The translations under genes were made by a program, and so were the position numbers. From Symsagittifera roscoffensis (lineage: Eukaryota; Xenacoelomorpha; Acoela; Convolutidae), in assembly GCF_963678635.1 (NCBI RefSeq), contig NC_087070.1, positions 32,341,704 through 32,405,703 on the forward strand: a DNA stretch of 64,000 bases, in the 5' to 3' direction. The notes beneath the pieces were generated by a model. It was given only the letters and a program-made list of their open reading frames with translations, did not search any database and was not told the DNA's origin. Every line of letters begins with the position of its first letter. Positions within the stretch are counted from its first letter, which is position 1. Of this stretch, positions 43,746 through 51,493 are shown one piece after another.

Positions 43746-44391
43746 AAGTGTTGGACACTAAGCTAGGATCAAGATTCAGTTCTTTCAAAATTTGTGGATA
43801 AAAAACACCCTCAAGTTTTTTTGTGTTTTGCTGTGTATCGTACAAAAAAGATTCAATTTTAACGAGTGTTGGTTTTCCTTGAATTAAAACATATCCGTCA
43901 ACGTCTAAAGTCAAGGATTCAACTTTGAACAACTGCTTTAGCACGATGTTTGCCCTTTCCAATTTATTAGCTTCCAATAGCTCTTGAATGGATTCCATAA
44001 CCTTTCGAAACACTTCAGCGGTTTTTCCATTACTTTTTTCATCGTTTTTTTCTGTTCTCTTTGAACTTGTCTGCTGCAGTGAATTGTTTGATTCAAAATT
44101 TTTTTCTGCTTCATCATCACCGTCATCACTGAAATTAGTAAGTGCAGATAAATTTCTTTTTCGGTGCAGATTTGGTACTACATTATTAGGGGTTAAAGGA
44201 ATAGGAGATGTTGGGTTTAATGGTGGTGGAGAGTCACGGCTGATATTTCGTTCTCGAAATCGTTGTATGTAATTGAGTTGAGATGATTTGTCGTTAATTA
44301 ATGGATTATGAAGGATTTGAGATTGTGGTGCAGTTTTTTCATCTGGAGCATATGTTTTTCGAGGAATGAGGATGAATTCTTCAGCATACAT
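43441..44391 (-). CDS. Polinton conserved protein of unknown role
   Basis: 316 residues. It starts MYAEEFILIPRKTY and has a central YVLIQGKPTLVKIESFLYD followed by a helical VFYPQILKELNLDP, a pattern seen in a Polinton/adintovirus family of unknown function. The C-terminal third is low-complexity Ser/Lys/Asp (NTNDDDDDDDKNY). It overlaps the integrase gene at its end. Confidence 0.6.
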   Translation of the reverse strand: MYAEEFILIPRKTYAPDEKTAPQSQILHNPLINDKSSQLNYIQRFRERNISRDSPPPLNPTSPIPLTPNNVVPNLHRKRNLSALTNFSDDGDDEAEKNFESNNSLQQTSSKRTEKNDEKSNGKTAEVFRKVMESIQELLEANKLERANIVLKQLFKVESLTLDVDGYVLIQGKPTLVKIESFLYDTQQNTKKLEGVFYPQILKELNLDPSLVSNTYAKQILRSLKSEAAKPFSTSSSFVSDDNPTTEYSKRSKPSSSKTRSTTLKPRTKQSDKRKTQKKEFFPNTNDDDDDDDKNYESSKESFATTSTKEWKSYYQ

Positions 44392-44401
44392 GCCTGAGAT
44401 T

Positions 44402-44698
44402 CTAGTTTTTCAAGTAAATGTAACACGATTCTCCGATTGATTTAACCAGTGGAATATTGTTTGCCAAAACTTTTCGTTTTTCTCGGATACTAAACTTAGG
44501 GTCAACAATTTTTCCAAATGGTATTTTCTTACTCTCGATGAAACTCTTGTTAGCTGGAACATGTCCCAGAAAAACATTTACAAAACAATCGCAAAGAAAT
44601 CTAATAAAATTTGAATCAGCTTCTGTCAAAATTGATCTACAATGGCGACTATTGAGCATTTGCTTCAATATACATAATTCTTTCTCTTTCATTTTCAA
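44402..44698 (-). CDS. Polinton small conserved protein, unknown
   Basis: 98 residues, helical and basic, with CDCFVNVFLGHVPANKSF and FSIREKRKVLANNIPLVKSI. It has the length and shape of a small helical protein often found next to the ATPase in Polintons. The function is unknown. It overlaps the ATPase gene end by about 50 nt. Confidence 0.55.
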   Translation of the reverse strand: MKMKEKELCILKQMLNSRHCRSILTEADSNFIRFLCDCFVNVFLGHVPANKSFIESKKIPFGKIVDPKFSIREKRKVLANNIPLVKSIGESCYIYLKN

Positions 44699-45401
44699 GA
44701 GATGTGATAACTGCTTTCGAGGATGGTAAATAGAAAATGGTTGGTGATGGTGGAACTATGTTTGACGAATAACGAAGACATTCTGAAGTTTTGGGATCCA
44801 AGTCTATCAACAGATGACCAAAATCTTCTTTCGTTGCCAACTGATACGCATGACGGAGGAATTTTGCATTATTCAACTGTCTGCCTAAATAATCAATTTG
44901 TTGAATGTCTCGAGGTGATTTGAACAAAATTAAGTGAGTTGTATTCAAATCTATTGTACGTGATTGCTTACTTTGCTGAAATAAATTGTGCTTGACATAA
45001 ATAACATGAACATTTTTATGTCGACCTGCTGTAGCTAATTTAACAAAATCTTTTTCATTAAAAATTTCTTCACAGGTATCATCAAAGACAATCATACAAT
45101 CCCGTAAGTTATTAACAATTTCAAAGCTGGATAATTTTATAAATTCAATATCAAATTTGTTGTGAGAAACAAAGGAACGGTATTTGGGTTGATCGTGAAG
45201 ATAAAAATAAAATATCTTGTTATACGATGGATAGAATGTACCTTTGAGAAGCATTTGAAAAATTAAATCAGTTTTGCCAGATCCTGAGGGACCTGAAACG
45301 GACATAAACAGACGATCTTTTGTTGAAATGATCTTATTCATTATTATAACTTGGGATTGGGTAACATGTAACCAACTGTACTGGATAGTATTGAAAGCCA
45401 A
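44649..45401 (-). CDS. Polinton DNA-packaging ATPase (FtsK/HerA, A32-like)
   Basis: About 250 residues. Walker A is GPSGSGKTDLIFQML; Walker B is CMIVFDDTCEE; a later HVIYVKHNLFQQ matches the sensor region of A32-type packaging ATPases. In the virus relatives this enzyme pumps DNA into the particle. A start at MNKIIS (about 45340) would give the usual N-terminus. It is flanked by the membrane protein and the small helical protein. Confidence 0.88.
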   Translation of the reverse strand: MAFNTIQYSWLHVTQSQVIIMNKIISTKDRLFMSVSGPSGSGKTDLIFQMLLKGTFYPSYNKIFYFYLHDQPKYRSFVSHNKFDIEFIKLSSFEIVNNLRDCMIVFDDTCEEIFNEKDFVKLATAGRHKNVHVIYVKHNLFQQSKQSRTIDLNTTHLILFKSPRDIQQIDYLGRQLNNAKFLRHAYQLATKEDFGHLLIDLDPKTSECLRYSSNIVPPSPTIFYLPSSKAVITSLENERERIMYIEANAQ

Positions 45402-45670
45402 ATGGCAGTCTCATCACAACTAAGGTTGTAAAAAGATAATTTTGAAATAGATAAAGAGAGCAAAATGAAAATGAAACAGACTTGCGTGAAAAAGACAACT
45501 TCTGCAGACGGAAGAGAAACAGAATTACAAAATTTCCAAGATCTGTTTTCGTGAGATAAAGACTTTTCGGCAACACCAATGTCAACAAAGTCGCAATCAT
45601 TGTTCTCGACAGTGGTGGTTTCTTCAATTTCCATGTTTACCCGAAGACTTTTTTTGCTTATTTCTATCAA
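45344..45670 (-). CDS. Polinton membrane protein
   Basis: 108 residues with one clear membrane segment (VVFFTQVCFIFILLSLSISK) and a conserved end (WLSILSSTVGYMLPNPKL). Similar small proteins ending in LLSSxxGYLLPxPKL occur in adintoviruses and Polintons, possibly as a virion membrane or fusion-related protein. The role is not established. The end overlaps the ATPase start. Confidence 0.65.
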   Translation of the reverse strand: MIEISKKSLRVNMEIEETTTVENNDCDFVDIGVAEKSLSHENRSWKFCNSVSLPSAEVVFFTQVCFIFILLSLSISKLSFYNLSCDETAIWLSILSSTVGYMLPNPKL

Positions 45671-45920
45671 GGTTGATAGTTACAACTGCATACCAATCGC
45701 CTTTTTTTCTCTCTGATCTATTGCCGTTTGGTTTGTATTTTATTATATATCTTGCTATGTTTTTGTCTGTCAGAAGTATCCGAACAATTTTTTCTACGTT
45801 TCCGGTACTGATTTCGTCTAATAACTCTTTTGGTAAATTCTCACCTGTTAAACTCACATTTTGTGTGTTTTCTTTTGGCAAAAATATTTTTTTGAAATTT
45901 TGAATTTTCAAACACGACAT
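45624..45920 (-). CDS. Polinton small protein A of a paralogous pair
   Basis: 98 residues, basic. LPKELLDEISTGNVEKI and ARYIIKYKPNGNRSE line up with LPAELKELVKTDNVEEI and AAHFVVKFKSNRNHD of the protein at 46023-46343. The two look like duplicates. No known fold is recognised. Confidence 0.5.
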   Translation of the reverse strand: MSCLKIQNFKKIFLPKENTQNVSLTGENLPKELLDEISTGNVEKIVRILLTDKNIARYIIKYKPNGNRSERKKGDWYAVVTINLDRNKQKKSSGKHGN

Positions 45921-46022
45921 GTTAGCAACTAGTAATCACACAAGATCAAAAGAAAATGAAGACAATCAATAAATATATTTATTATGATTCACAAAATTTG
46001 GCATATATATATATGTGATTCG

Positions 46023-46343
46023 TCATTTCGGTTCAACAGACAAATCAACTCCTCGTTCAATGAAGAAAAACTCATATTTTGTGAATTTGTCATGGTTACG
46101 ATTAGATTTGAACTTTACAACAAAATGAGCAGCAACTCTGATAGTGATTTGAACTAAATGTATTTCCTCAACGTTATCAGTTTTGACTAATTCTTTCAGT
46201 TCAGCTGGAAGCTGATGGTCATGCAAATGAATTTGTCTTCTCTCTCCCAGCTGAGGTTGCAGCCCTTCCAGGTTGAGATTGAACAACGGAATTGACTGGC
46301 GAAATTCCTGGAGTCTGGACATTGTACAGGTGAAAGTAGTCAA
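46023..46343 (-). CDS. Polinton small protein B of a paralogous pair
   Basis: 106 residues (likely start MSRLQEF). It shares the LP-EL----(K/G)NVE-I and KFKSNRN pattern with the 45624-45920 protein. It overlaps the gene before it. The function is unknown. Confidence 0.5.
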   Translation of the reverse strand: MTTFTCTMSRLQEFRQSIPLFNLNLEGLQPQLGERRQIHLHDHQLPAELKELVKTDNVEEIHLVQITIRVAAHFVVKFKSNRNHDKFTKYEFFFIERGVDLSVEPK

Positions 46344-46563
46344 GAACTGTAAAAAATTTCCGTAAATTGTCGATTTCGATATCGTTCAGTGTAATTTGTT
46401 CGAGTTTTTGCAGGAGAGGTTTTCCTCGACAATCTAATATGCCTGTCCGCGTAAGAGTAACTTTAATTCTTGGTGTTAAATTGTTTTCAGGACTCTGATT
46501 AGTCATTGAAGCGTAAACCACCAAATTTGGAGATAAGGTTGTTTGCATCATTGGACAGTTCAT
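46219..46563 (-). CDS. Polinton small protein, unknown
   Basis: 114 residues with an N-terminal beta-like part (TPRIKVTLTRTGILDCRGK) and a helical middle (LRKFFTVLDYFHLYN). It overlaps its neighbours on both sides, as is common in this block. I do not recognise it, and it may be partly a shadow frame. Confidence 0.35.
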   Translation of the reverse strand: MNCPMMQTTLSPNLVVYASMTNQSPENNLTPRIKVTLTRTGILDCRGKPLLQKLEQITLNDIEIDNLRKFFTVLDYFHLYNVQTPGISPVNSVVQSQPGRAATSAGREKTNSFA

Positions 46564-47095
46564 TTTGTAACCAATCGAAAAAAACTTTGGATTTTCTACG
46601 GGTACAATGCTTTAATAATTGATGTGAGGGAAGTAAATGAGAATGTCGTTTGCAAATATGTTTTTCTTGACCCAATAACTGTTCAATCTTTGGGCAGCCA
46701 AAATCTTCCAAATTTGTCACGGGTAATTTCAAGTATTCAGCTAATAAAACAGATTTTTGTGTACCTTTAGCAAAAAAATGGGAATTTGGGTTCCTCAAAC
46801 GAATGCTGTCAAAAATTTGATCCAAGTATGAGTAAGGGTATTCACCTTCGTCCCAACGAAGCCCGTGTAGAAATTTAGATACCCAATTGTACGCTTTTTT
46901 CTCTTCTTTTGATAAATTGTTGAATTGAACTGGTGGCAGAAAATGAATTGTATCAATTGTATTAGCAGAGCAAACGGAAAGTTCCTTTATGATCAAAGGT
47001 TTCTTGCCACATTTAAATCCTTCAATATCTAAAATAATGAGATGGTTGAAAAACAATTTTTTAGTTTTCTTTCTTTGGGTTAACATGACTTTCAC
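46499..47095 (-). CDS. Polinton DEDD-exonuclease-like (RNase H fold) protein
   Basis: 198 residues. LIILDIEGFKCGKKPLIIKE gives a DxE-type first motif. HFFAKGTQKSVLLAEYL, VTNLEDFGCPKIEQLL and a CKRHSHLLPSHQLLKHC cluster follow. This order resembles the exonuclease-like proteins found in several invertebrate mobile elements. Catalytic completeness cannot be judged by eye. It could act in DNA or RNA end processing. Confidence 0.45.
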   Translation of the reverse strand: MKVMLTQRKKTKKLFFNHLIILDIEGFKCGKKPLIIKELSVCSANTIDTIHFLPPVQFNNLSKEEKKAYNWVSKFLHGLRWDEGEYPYSYLDQIFDSIRLRNPNSHFFAKGTQKSVLLAEYLKLPVTNLEDFGCPKIEQLLGQEKHICKRHSHLLPSHQLLKHCTRRKSKVFFDWLQNELSNDANNLISKFGGLRFND

Positions 47096-47554
47096 TCAAC
47101 ATTCCAACAAACGAAATAACTTTGGTTTGAATGCTTTAAGAAATAAGCAAAACGCAATACCTGTCACGTGACCCAGGTAACAGTTTTTTATTGGACAAGG
47201 CAAAACATATGTGTACCCAGGACCGGTATGATTTTTTTCTTGCAAATATCCCGCTGCGTCATGCAATATAGCATGTATTTTAAGAAACTTGAAATGTTTC
47301 AAGTGTTTGTCGAGCGACGAATTGTCTATTCCAATTAAACCACCATATGGTCTGTTTTTCAAAACAAAATCCAAATTAATATCAGCATCCAAATACAAAC
47401 AAGTGGCTAAAAAATACTGAAATCTGACTGATTTGTCTGGATATTGTGATTTTAAGTCTATAAAAATTTCATGAATGAGTTTTAAATCGAAAGTTGAAAT
47501 CATGTTTACTGAACTCAATATAATAAAAAGGGAATAATGAAAAGTATGTATCAA
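47096..47554 (-). CDS. Polinton protein of unknown function
   Basis: 152 residues (start possibly MISTFDLKLIHE). It has a helical N-terminus, then HAILHDAAGYLQEKNHTGPG and CPIKNCYLGHVTGIAFCLFL. The conserved-looking Cys/His pattern could bind a metal. I do not recognise it. Confidence 0.45.
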   Translation of the reverse strand: MIHTFHYSLFIILSSVNMISTFDLKLIHEIFIDLKSQYPDKSVRFQYFLATCLYLDADINLDFVLKNRPYGGLIGIDNSSLDKHLKHFKFLKIHAILHDAAGYLQEKNHTGPGYTYVLPCPIKNCYLGHVTGIAFCLFLKAFKPKLFRLLEC

Positions 47555-48343
47555 TTAAAACTTAACTTTCTCTTCAACAATAAATTTCACAAATAGCACA
47601 TCAGTATCTACATCAAGTTTTCCATATCCACTTGTCAAAATATCCATTATTTTGCAAAAAGCGGCAGAATGGGGTCCATTAATTAAACTTTCAAATCTTT
47701 TCAAAGTTTCTGTATTCATCTCATCTGTTTGAACATGTCTGCTTTCTGTATGTTTCTTTGAAACTGAAGTCGAAACTCTTACGGATTTGTTTGACGTCGA
47801 CGATGCAGCAGGCGTAACTGTATTATCAATTCGTTTCTGTCCCCCAACGGCCGGAGATTTCTTGCAAACGTTTTGATTTGGTGAAGTTTGTTTCTTAGAT
47901 GATGTTGCAGAAAGCAATAAATTGGGTAAACGTTTTTTGATTGCAGTGAAATCTAACAAATCGAGATTGGCTGCAACAGGTTGTGCTGAATAAGTGAGAG
48001 CTAGTTTAAGCTTGTCAAATAACTCACCGTTTCCTTTGACATCTTTAGCAGGAGAAACTAAGTATTTGAAGCAAGTGAAAATACAAGGAACACTGAAACA
48101 TTTTTGGGAAGGAAAAAATTGGTTTAATTGTTCCTCTGAATCTACTTGAATCAATATATGGTAATGAATTTTTTTTTCATTCTCGACTGAAAAAGGGCAA
48201 TATTCAGATTTGAAGTGGCTTCCAAAAACATAATTTTTAAAAGTAGATAAATTAGGAATTTTTTCAGTGATAACAAATTTGAAATTTGGTTGAAATTTTT
48301 TGAAATAATCAGGTAACACAACTTCGAACATAGCTTCTGCCAT
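47555..48343 (-). CDS. Polinton HUH-like (Rep/NS1-type) protein
   Basis: 262 residues. The N-terminal about 110 residues resemble an HUH endonuclease: MFEVVLPDYF, a strand FKFVITEKIP, the motif KKIHYHILIQ (H-hydrophobic-H), and CFKYLVSPAKD at the place of the catalytic Tyr. Parvovirus NS1/Rep proteins show the same order. The rest is a Ser/Lys linker and a helical tail, with no superfamily 3 helicase. If real, it would nick or bind single-stranded DNA. It is a guess from short motifs. Confidence 0.35.
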   Translation of the reverse strand: MAEAMFEVVLPDYFKKFQPNFKFVITEKIPNLSTFKNYVFGSHFKSEYCPFSVENEKKIHYHILIQVDSEEQLNQFFPSQKCFSVPCIFTCFKYLVSPAKDVKGNGELFDKLKLALTYSAQPVAANLDLLDFTAIKKRLPNLLLSATSSKKQTSPNQNVCKKSPAVGGQKRIDNTVTPAASSTSNKSVRVSTSVSKKHTESRHVQTDEMNTETLKRFESLINGPHSAAFCKIMDILTSGYGKLDVDTDVLFVKFIVEEKVKF

Positions 48344-48357
48344 TTTGTAAAGGAAAA

Positions 48358-48729
48358 TTAATTCGGGTCGTGCTTGAAATCCTTTGTGTTTGAGGAAAGT
48401 TGAGATTTCCTGGCTCGTTTACAGTTAGATTGTGGTTTGTCTTTGTTTTCAACAGTATCAGAAATTTCACTTGTTTGCGCTCGGATTGACTTTCCCGACT
48501 TTAGTAATTTTGAAAATTCTTCGCTGCTTAAGGAAAGTCTTTGTACACATTCAAATTCAGCGCCTTCAGCTGCTTTTTTGAAAACTTTCAGGAATACATA
48601 AGTTCCAGTTTGGTCATATGTTTTCAATGTAGCACGCACTAGTCTTTTACTGTTTTCCGAAATATCGAAATAGCAATCGCCAAAATCTTTATCTGCATCT
48701 GCTGTGGTGCTTGTTTTGGTTTTATTCAT
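48358..48729 (-). CDS. Polinton PC4-like ssDNA-binding protein
   Basis: 123 residues. YFDISENSKRLVRATLKTYD, TYVFLKVFKKAAEG and LSLSSEEFSKLLKSGKSI have the strand order of the PC4 single-strand DNA-binding fold, followed by a basic tail. PC4-like proteins serve replication in several large DNA viruses. It is the first gene of the minus-strand block. Motif support is moderate. Confidence 0.4.
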   Translation of the reverse strand: MNKTKTSTTADADKDFGDCYFDISENSKRLVRATLKTYDQTGTYVFLKVFKKAAEGAEFECVQRLSLSSEEFSKLLKSGKSIRAQTSEISDTVENKDKPQSNCKRARKSQLSSNTKDFKHDPN

Positions 48730-49215
48730 TGTAACGAGTAAATTTTCAAAGTAACTTGATTCAAAACTGAATAGAAAGAAATGAATGGTTCCGATTGATT
48801 GTATATGTCTGCAAAAGAAAGCGGCGTTGTATCTATTTTAATTTATATACACATGTAATTTATATCGCAAAGATATTGGATTGCAATTTAGTTCACATGG
48901 ATAAGTATTTTGTGCATGTACAACTGATAAGAATTTTAATGGGTGTTAAAGGTCACAATGTTTAAACGTTATTTTTGATACAAGCTATTTGTTTGAATGC
49001 AATTTAGATAAACATAGAATACCACCCAAGGTAACATAAGTATTTTACACGCCCTCCCTTATTAAACCGATTAAAAACTACATAGGAGGTCTTGAAATTT
49101 CTAATTTTAGAAGAACCAATCCCTATTTTAATCTCTTGAGGCGTTTTCACAATTCACTTCAGTTTCATTTCTCTCCGCGTTACGTTTGTCATTTTCTTCC
49201 AACTTTTCTTCAAAA
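48730..49215. promoter_or_regulatory. Divergent intergenic region of the Polinton
   Basis: 486 bp between the first minus-strand gene and the 221-codon plus-strand gene. It is AT-rich with TATA-like words (TTTATATAC near 48841, TTTATATCG near 48862). It probably holds the promoters for both directions. Confidence 0.4.
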
Positions 49216-49851
49216 ATGCCTTGTTATATTATTGCCGGATATTCCAATTACGAAAGAACCATTTTTTATGAAACCGTTCACGGTAATTTTGTAGCAATAA
49301 TTAACGAAGAAAAAAGTTTCAATTCTGATGAGTGGACTTGTACTCATCACGTTATGATTCCCAAAAATTTTTTACATTTATTCAGTAAACTTTCCTTAAA
49401 AAATTCAAAGAAAGACGAAGAACTGAATATAAAGTATTTGAGTTACCTTACAAATTCTGGTAAATATACGGATCCTGACGAGCCTCTTGCTCTTCAGGTT
49501 GATATTTCAACTTTATCAAAACCAGTAAAAAAAATTTTGTATAAATACGATTGTGATGTTACTCCGATGTGTGAAAACCAATTAGAATACTTTGAAGAAA
49601 TTGAATTTTTTGATCGTTTATGGGGAATGGAACAAATTGAGTCACCATCAGTAGTTACCCCGAAAGCTGATCCTTCCCCTGTAGTTTCACCATGGCTTGA
49701 CGAACCGGGTTGCTCAACTCCAAAGCGTACCCCTGTGGCTACTGTGAGCAACCACATGGAAAACTTAACCCCTTCTCTCTGTCTAGCGCCAAAGAAAAAA
49801 AAGAAGTTAACAACACTAGAGAAAGCGCAGGAGTATTTGGACCTTATATAA
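49216..49851 (+). CDS. Polinton plus-strand protein, unknown
   Basis: 211 residues from the ATG at 49216 (MPCYIIAGYSNYERTIFYET). The N-terminal half looks folded, the C-terminal half is Pro/Ser with a basic patch (APKKKKKLTTLEK) like a nuclear signal. It reads away from the minus-strand block. I do not recognise it. Confidence 0.5.
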   Translation: MPCYIIAGYSNYERTIFYETVHGNFVAIINEEKSFNSDEWTCTHHVMIPKNFLHLFSKLSLKNSKKDEELNIKYLSYLTNSGKYTDPDEPLALQVDISTLSKPVKKILYKYDCDVTPMCENQLEYFEEIEFFDRLWGMEQIESPSVVTPKADPSPVVSPWLDEPGCSTPKRTPVATVSNHMENLTPSLCLAPKKKKKLTTLEKAQEYLDLI

Positions 49852-49919
49852 CTTTGAAACTGAGGTTGAGTTTTTTTGATTTTTGTTTGTATTTATTGTG
49901 TATAATAATTTAACTTTAA

Positions 49920-51490
49920 AATTGAGTTTGAGTTTGTATCTTGTATTTGTTCATTAATTATCACACGATTGGGTTCTGATTAAAAATTTATTTCAAAAGC
50001 CTTTAAAAATTGAAGTTACAAAATCATTTATTTTTATTAAATTGACTATTTTTTTTTCAATTAAAAACAAAAAAAAAATCCGTAAAATTTTCATTTTTTC
50101 CACAAATAGGATTTAACATATTAACATTGAAGTTCTTATTTACATTAGTGATCCTGACAAAAAACTGAAAAGCATCCATATATATATGCTAATTTTTAGA
50201 AAACAAGATTAAAAAAATCAAATTCGTTTTTTGAAAAAAGATAATTAACGTCAAAAAAAAAAAACTGTAAAAAAATAATTTTGGATGAAAACTTATGTTG
50301 TCATATGTTTATTCAAATAGTTATCATACAAATTAAACATAATGAAAAATAGTATAAAAGATGTTTAAAACCAACTTTTTGATAAAAATAATTATTTTTT
50401 TTAAGGTTTTTTAGTTAAAAATTTGATTTTTTAATTACAAAAAGGAAAAAAAAGCATTAATTTTTTTCTTTTTTTACAAATTGGAGTTACCATTTGATCA
50501 TTGATACTGTTGTCTCCAAAAATGGTCATATTGAAAAAAATACAAGTATTCATCATCATGCAAAATATTTGAGAAAAATAATAAAAATAAAACTTTTTAA
50601 TTGATGACTCATCGTTTTTTCATTTTTCCGAAAAAATGCGATTTTCAACCAGAAGACGCAATTTTTTATTATGAGCAAGTGGTGTTATTATGAAAGTGCA
50701 TTGAGGGGCACGACTAATGAGATTGTGGGAGTAGATGTTTTTTCATTAGTCTTCGAGAAAAACGCTAATCCCCTTAATCCCCCCTAAAACAACGAACTCA
50801 TTTCTCTTTACAGAAAAGTATTTTTTCGGACTTTTTTTTCAACTCGAAAGACAACTGAGACAAATTCATGGTGATATGGACCGTGCGACCGCTCCGTGAT
50901 TGACATCATTGATAACAATGCGCCTGGAAAGTTAAAAAACTGTCATTTTTTAGATTTTGCTTTACTTATTCATCATTTCAACTGTTTTTGATACTAATTT
51001 TGACGTTTTTATAGGATATTCTGTCCCCATGACAACTGGGATATTTAGGATCTATCATGTGTTGTGACATGCTCAACTTTTATTTGCAATTTCGAAAATT
51101 TCATCAATTGATAATTTGAATTGATAAAATATAAAATTAAAACTTTTCTATCTTGGCTCTAAAATCATTTTGGATTAAAATTTAGCCCAAACTTGGTTGG
51201 CTTAGATTAATTTCTATCGTTTGTAATAATTATTAACGTTTCAAACAACAATTTATCTGTTTCGTCCAATCGAATTTGAGTTTGCCAGTTATGGCGGGAA
51301 ATTCAAATCTAATTCAAATTTTGGCGGGAACTTTAATTCAAATTCAAAATTACGCGCGCAAAACACAAACCGTTTTCTCTACAATTGGTAGACGAACAGT
51401 TATGCTTCTCATTTACTGTTGTTTCTGAGTGTAATTTGAGATCACTTGATTCTTTTTCTTTCTTAAAATCAATAGCTTAACTTATTTCAA
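49920..51490. other. Polinton non-coding stretch upstream of the polymerase
   Basis: About 1.6 kb of A/T runs with no open frame of note. Three GGCGGGAA words at 51293-51330 (GGCGGGAAATTCAAATCT, GGCGGGAACTTTAATTC) lie 170-200 bp before the polymerase start and could be promoter elements. They resemble E2F sites; that is inference. Confidence 0.45.
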
Positions 51491-51493
51491 AAA

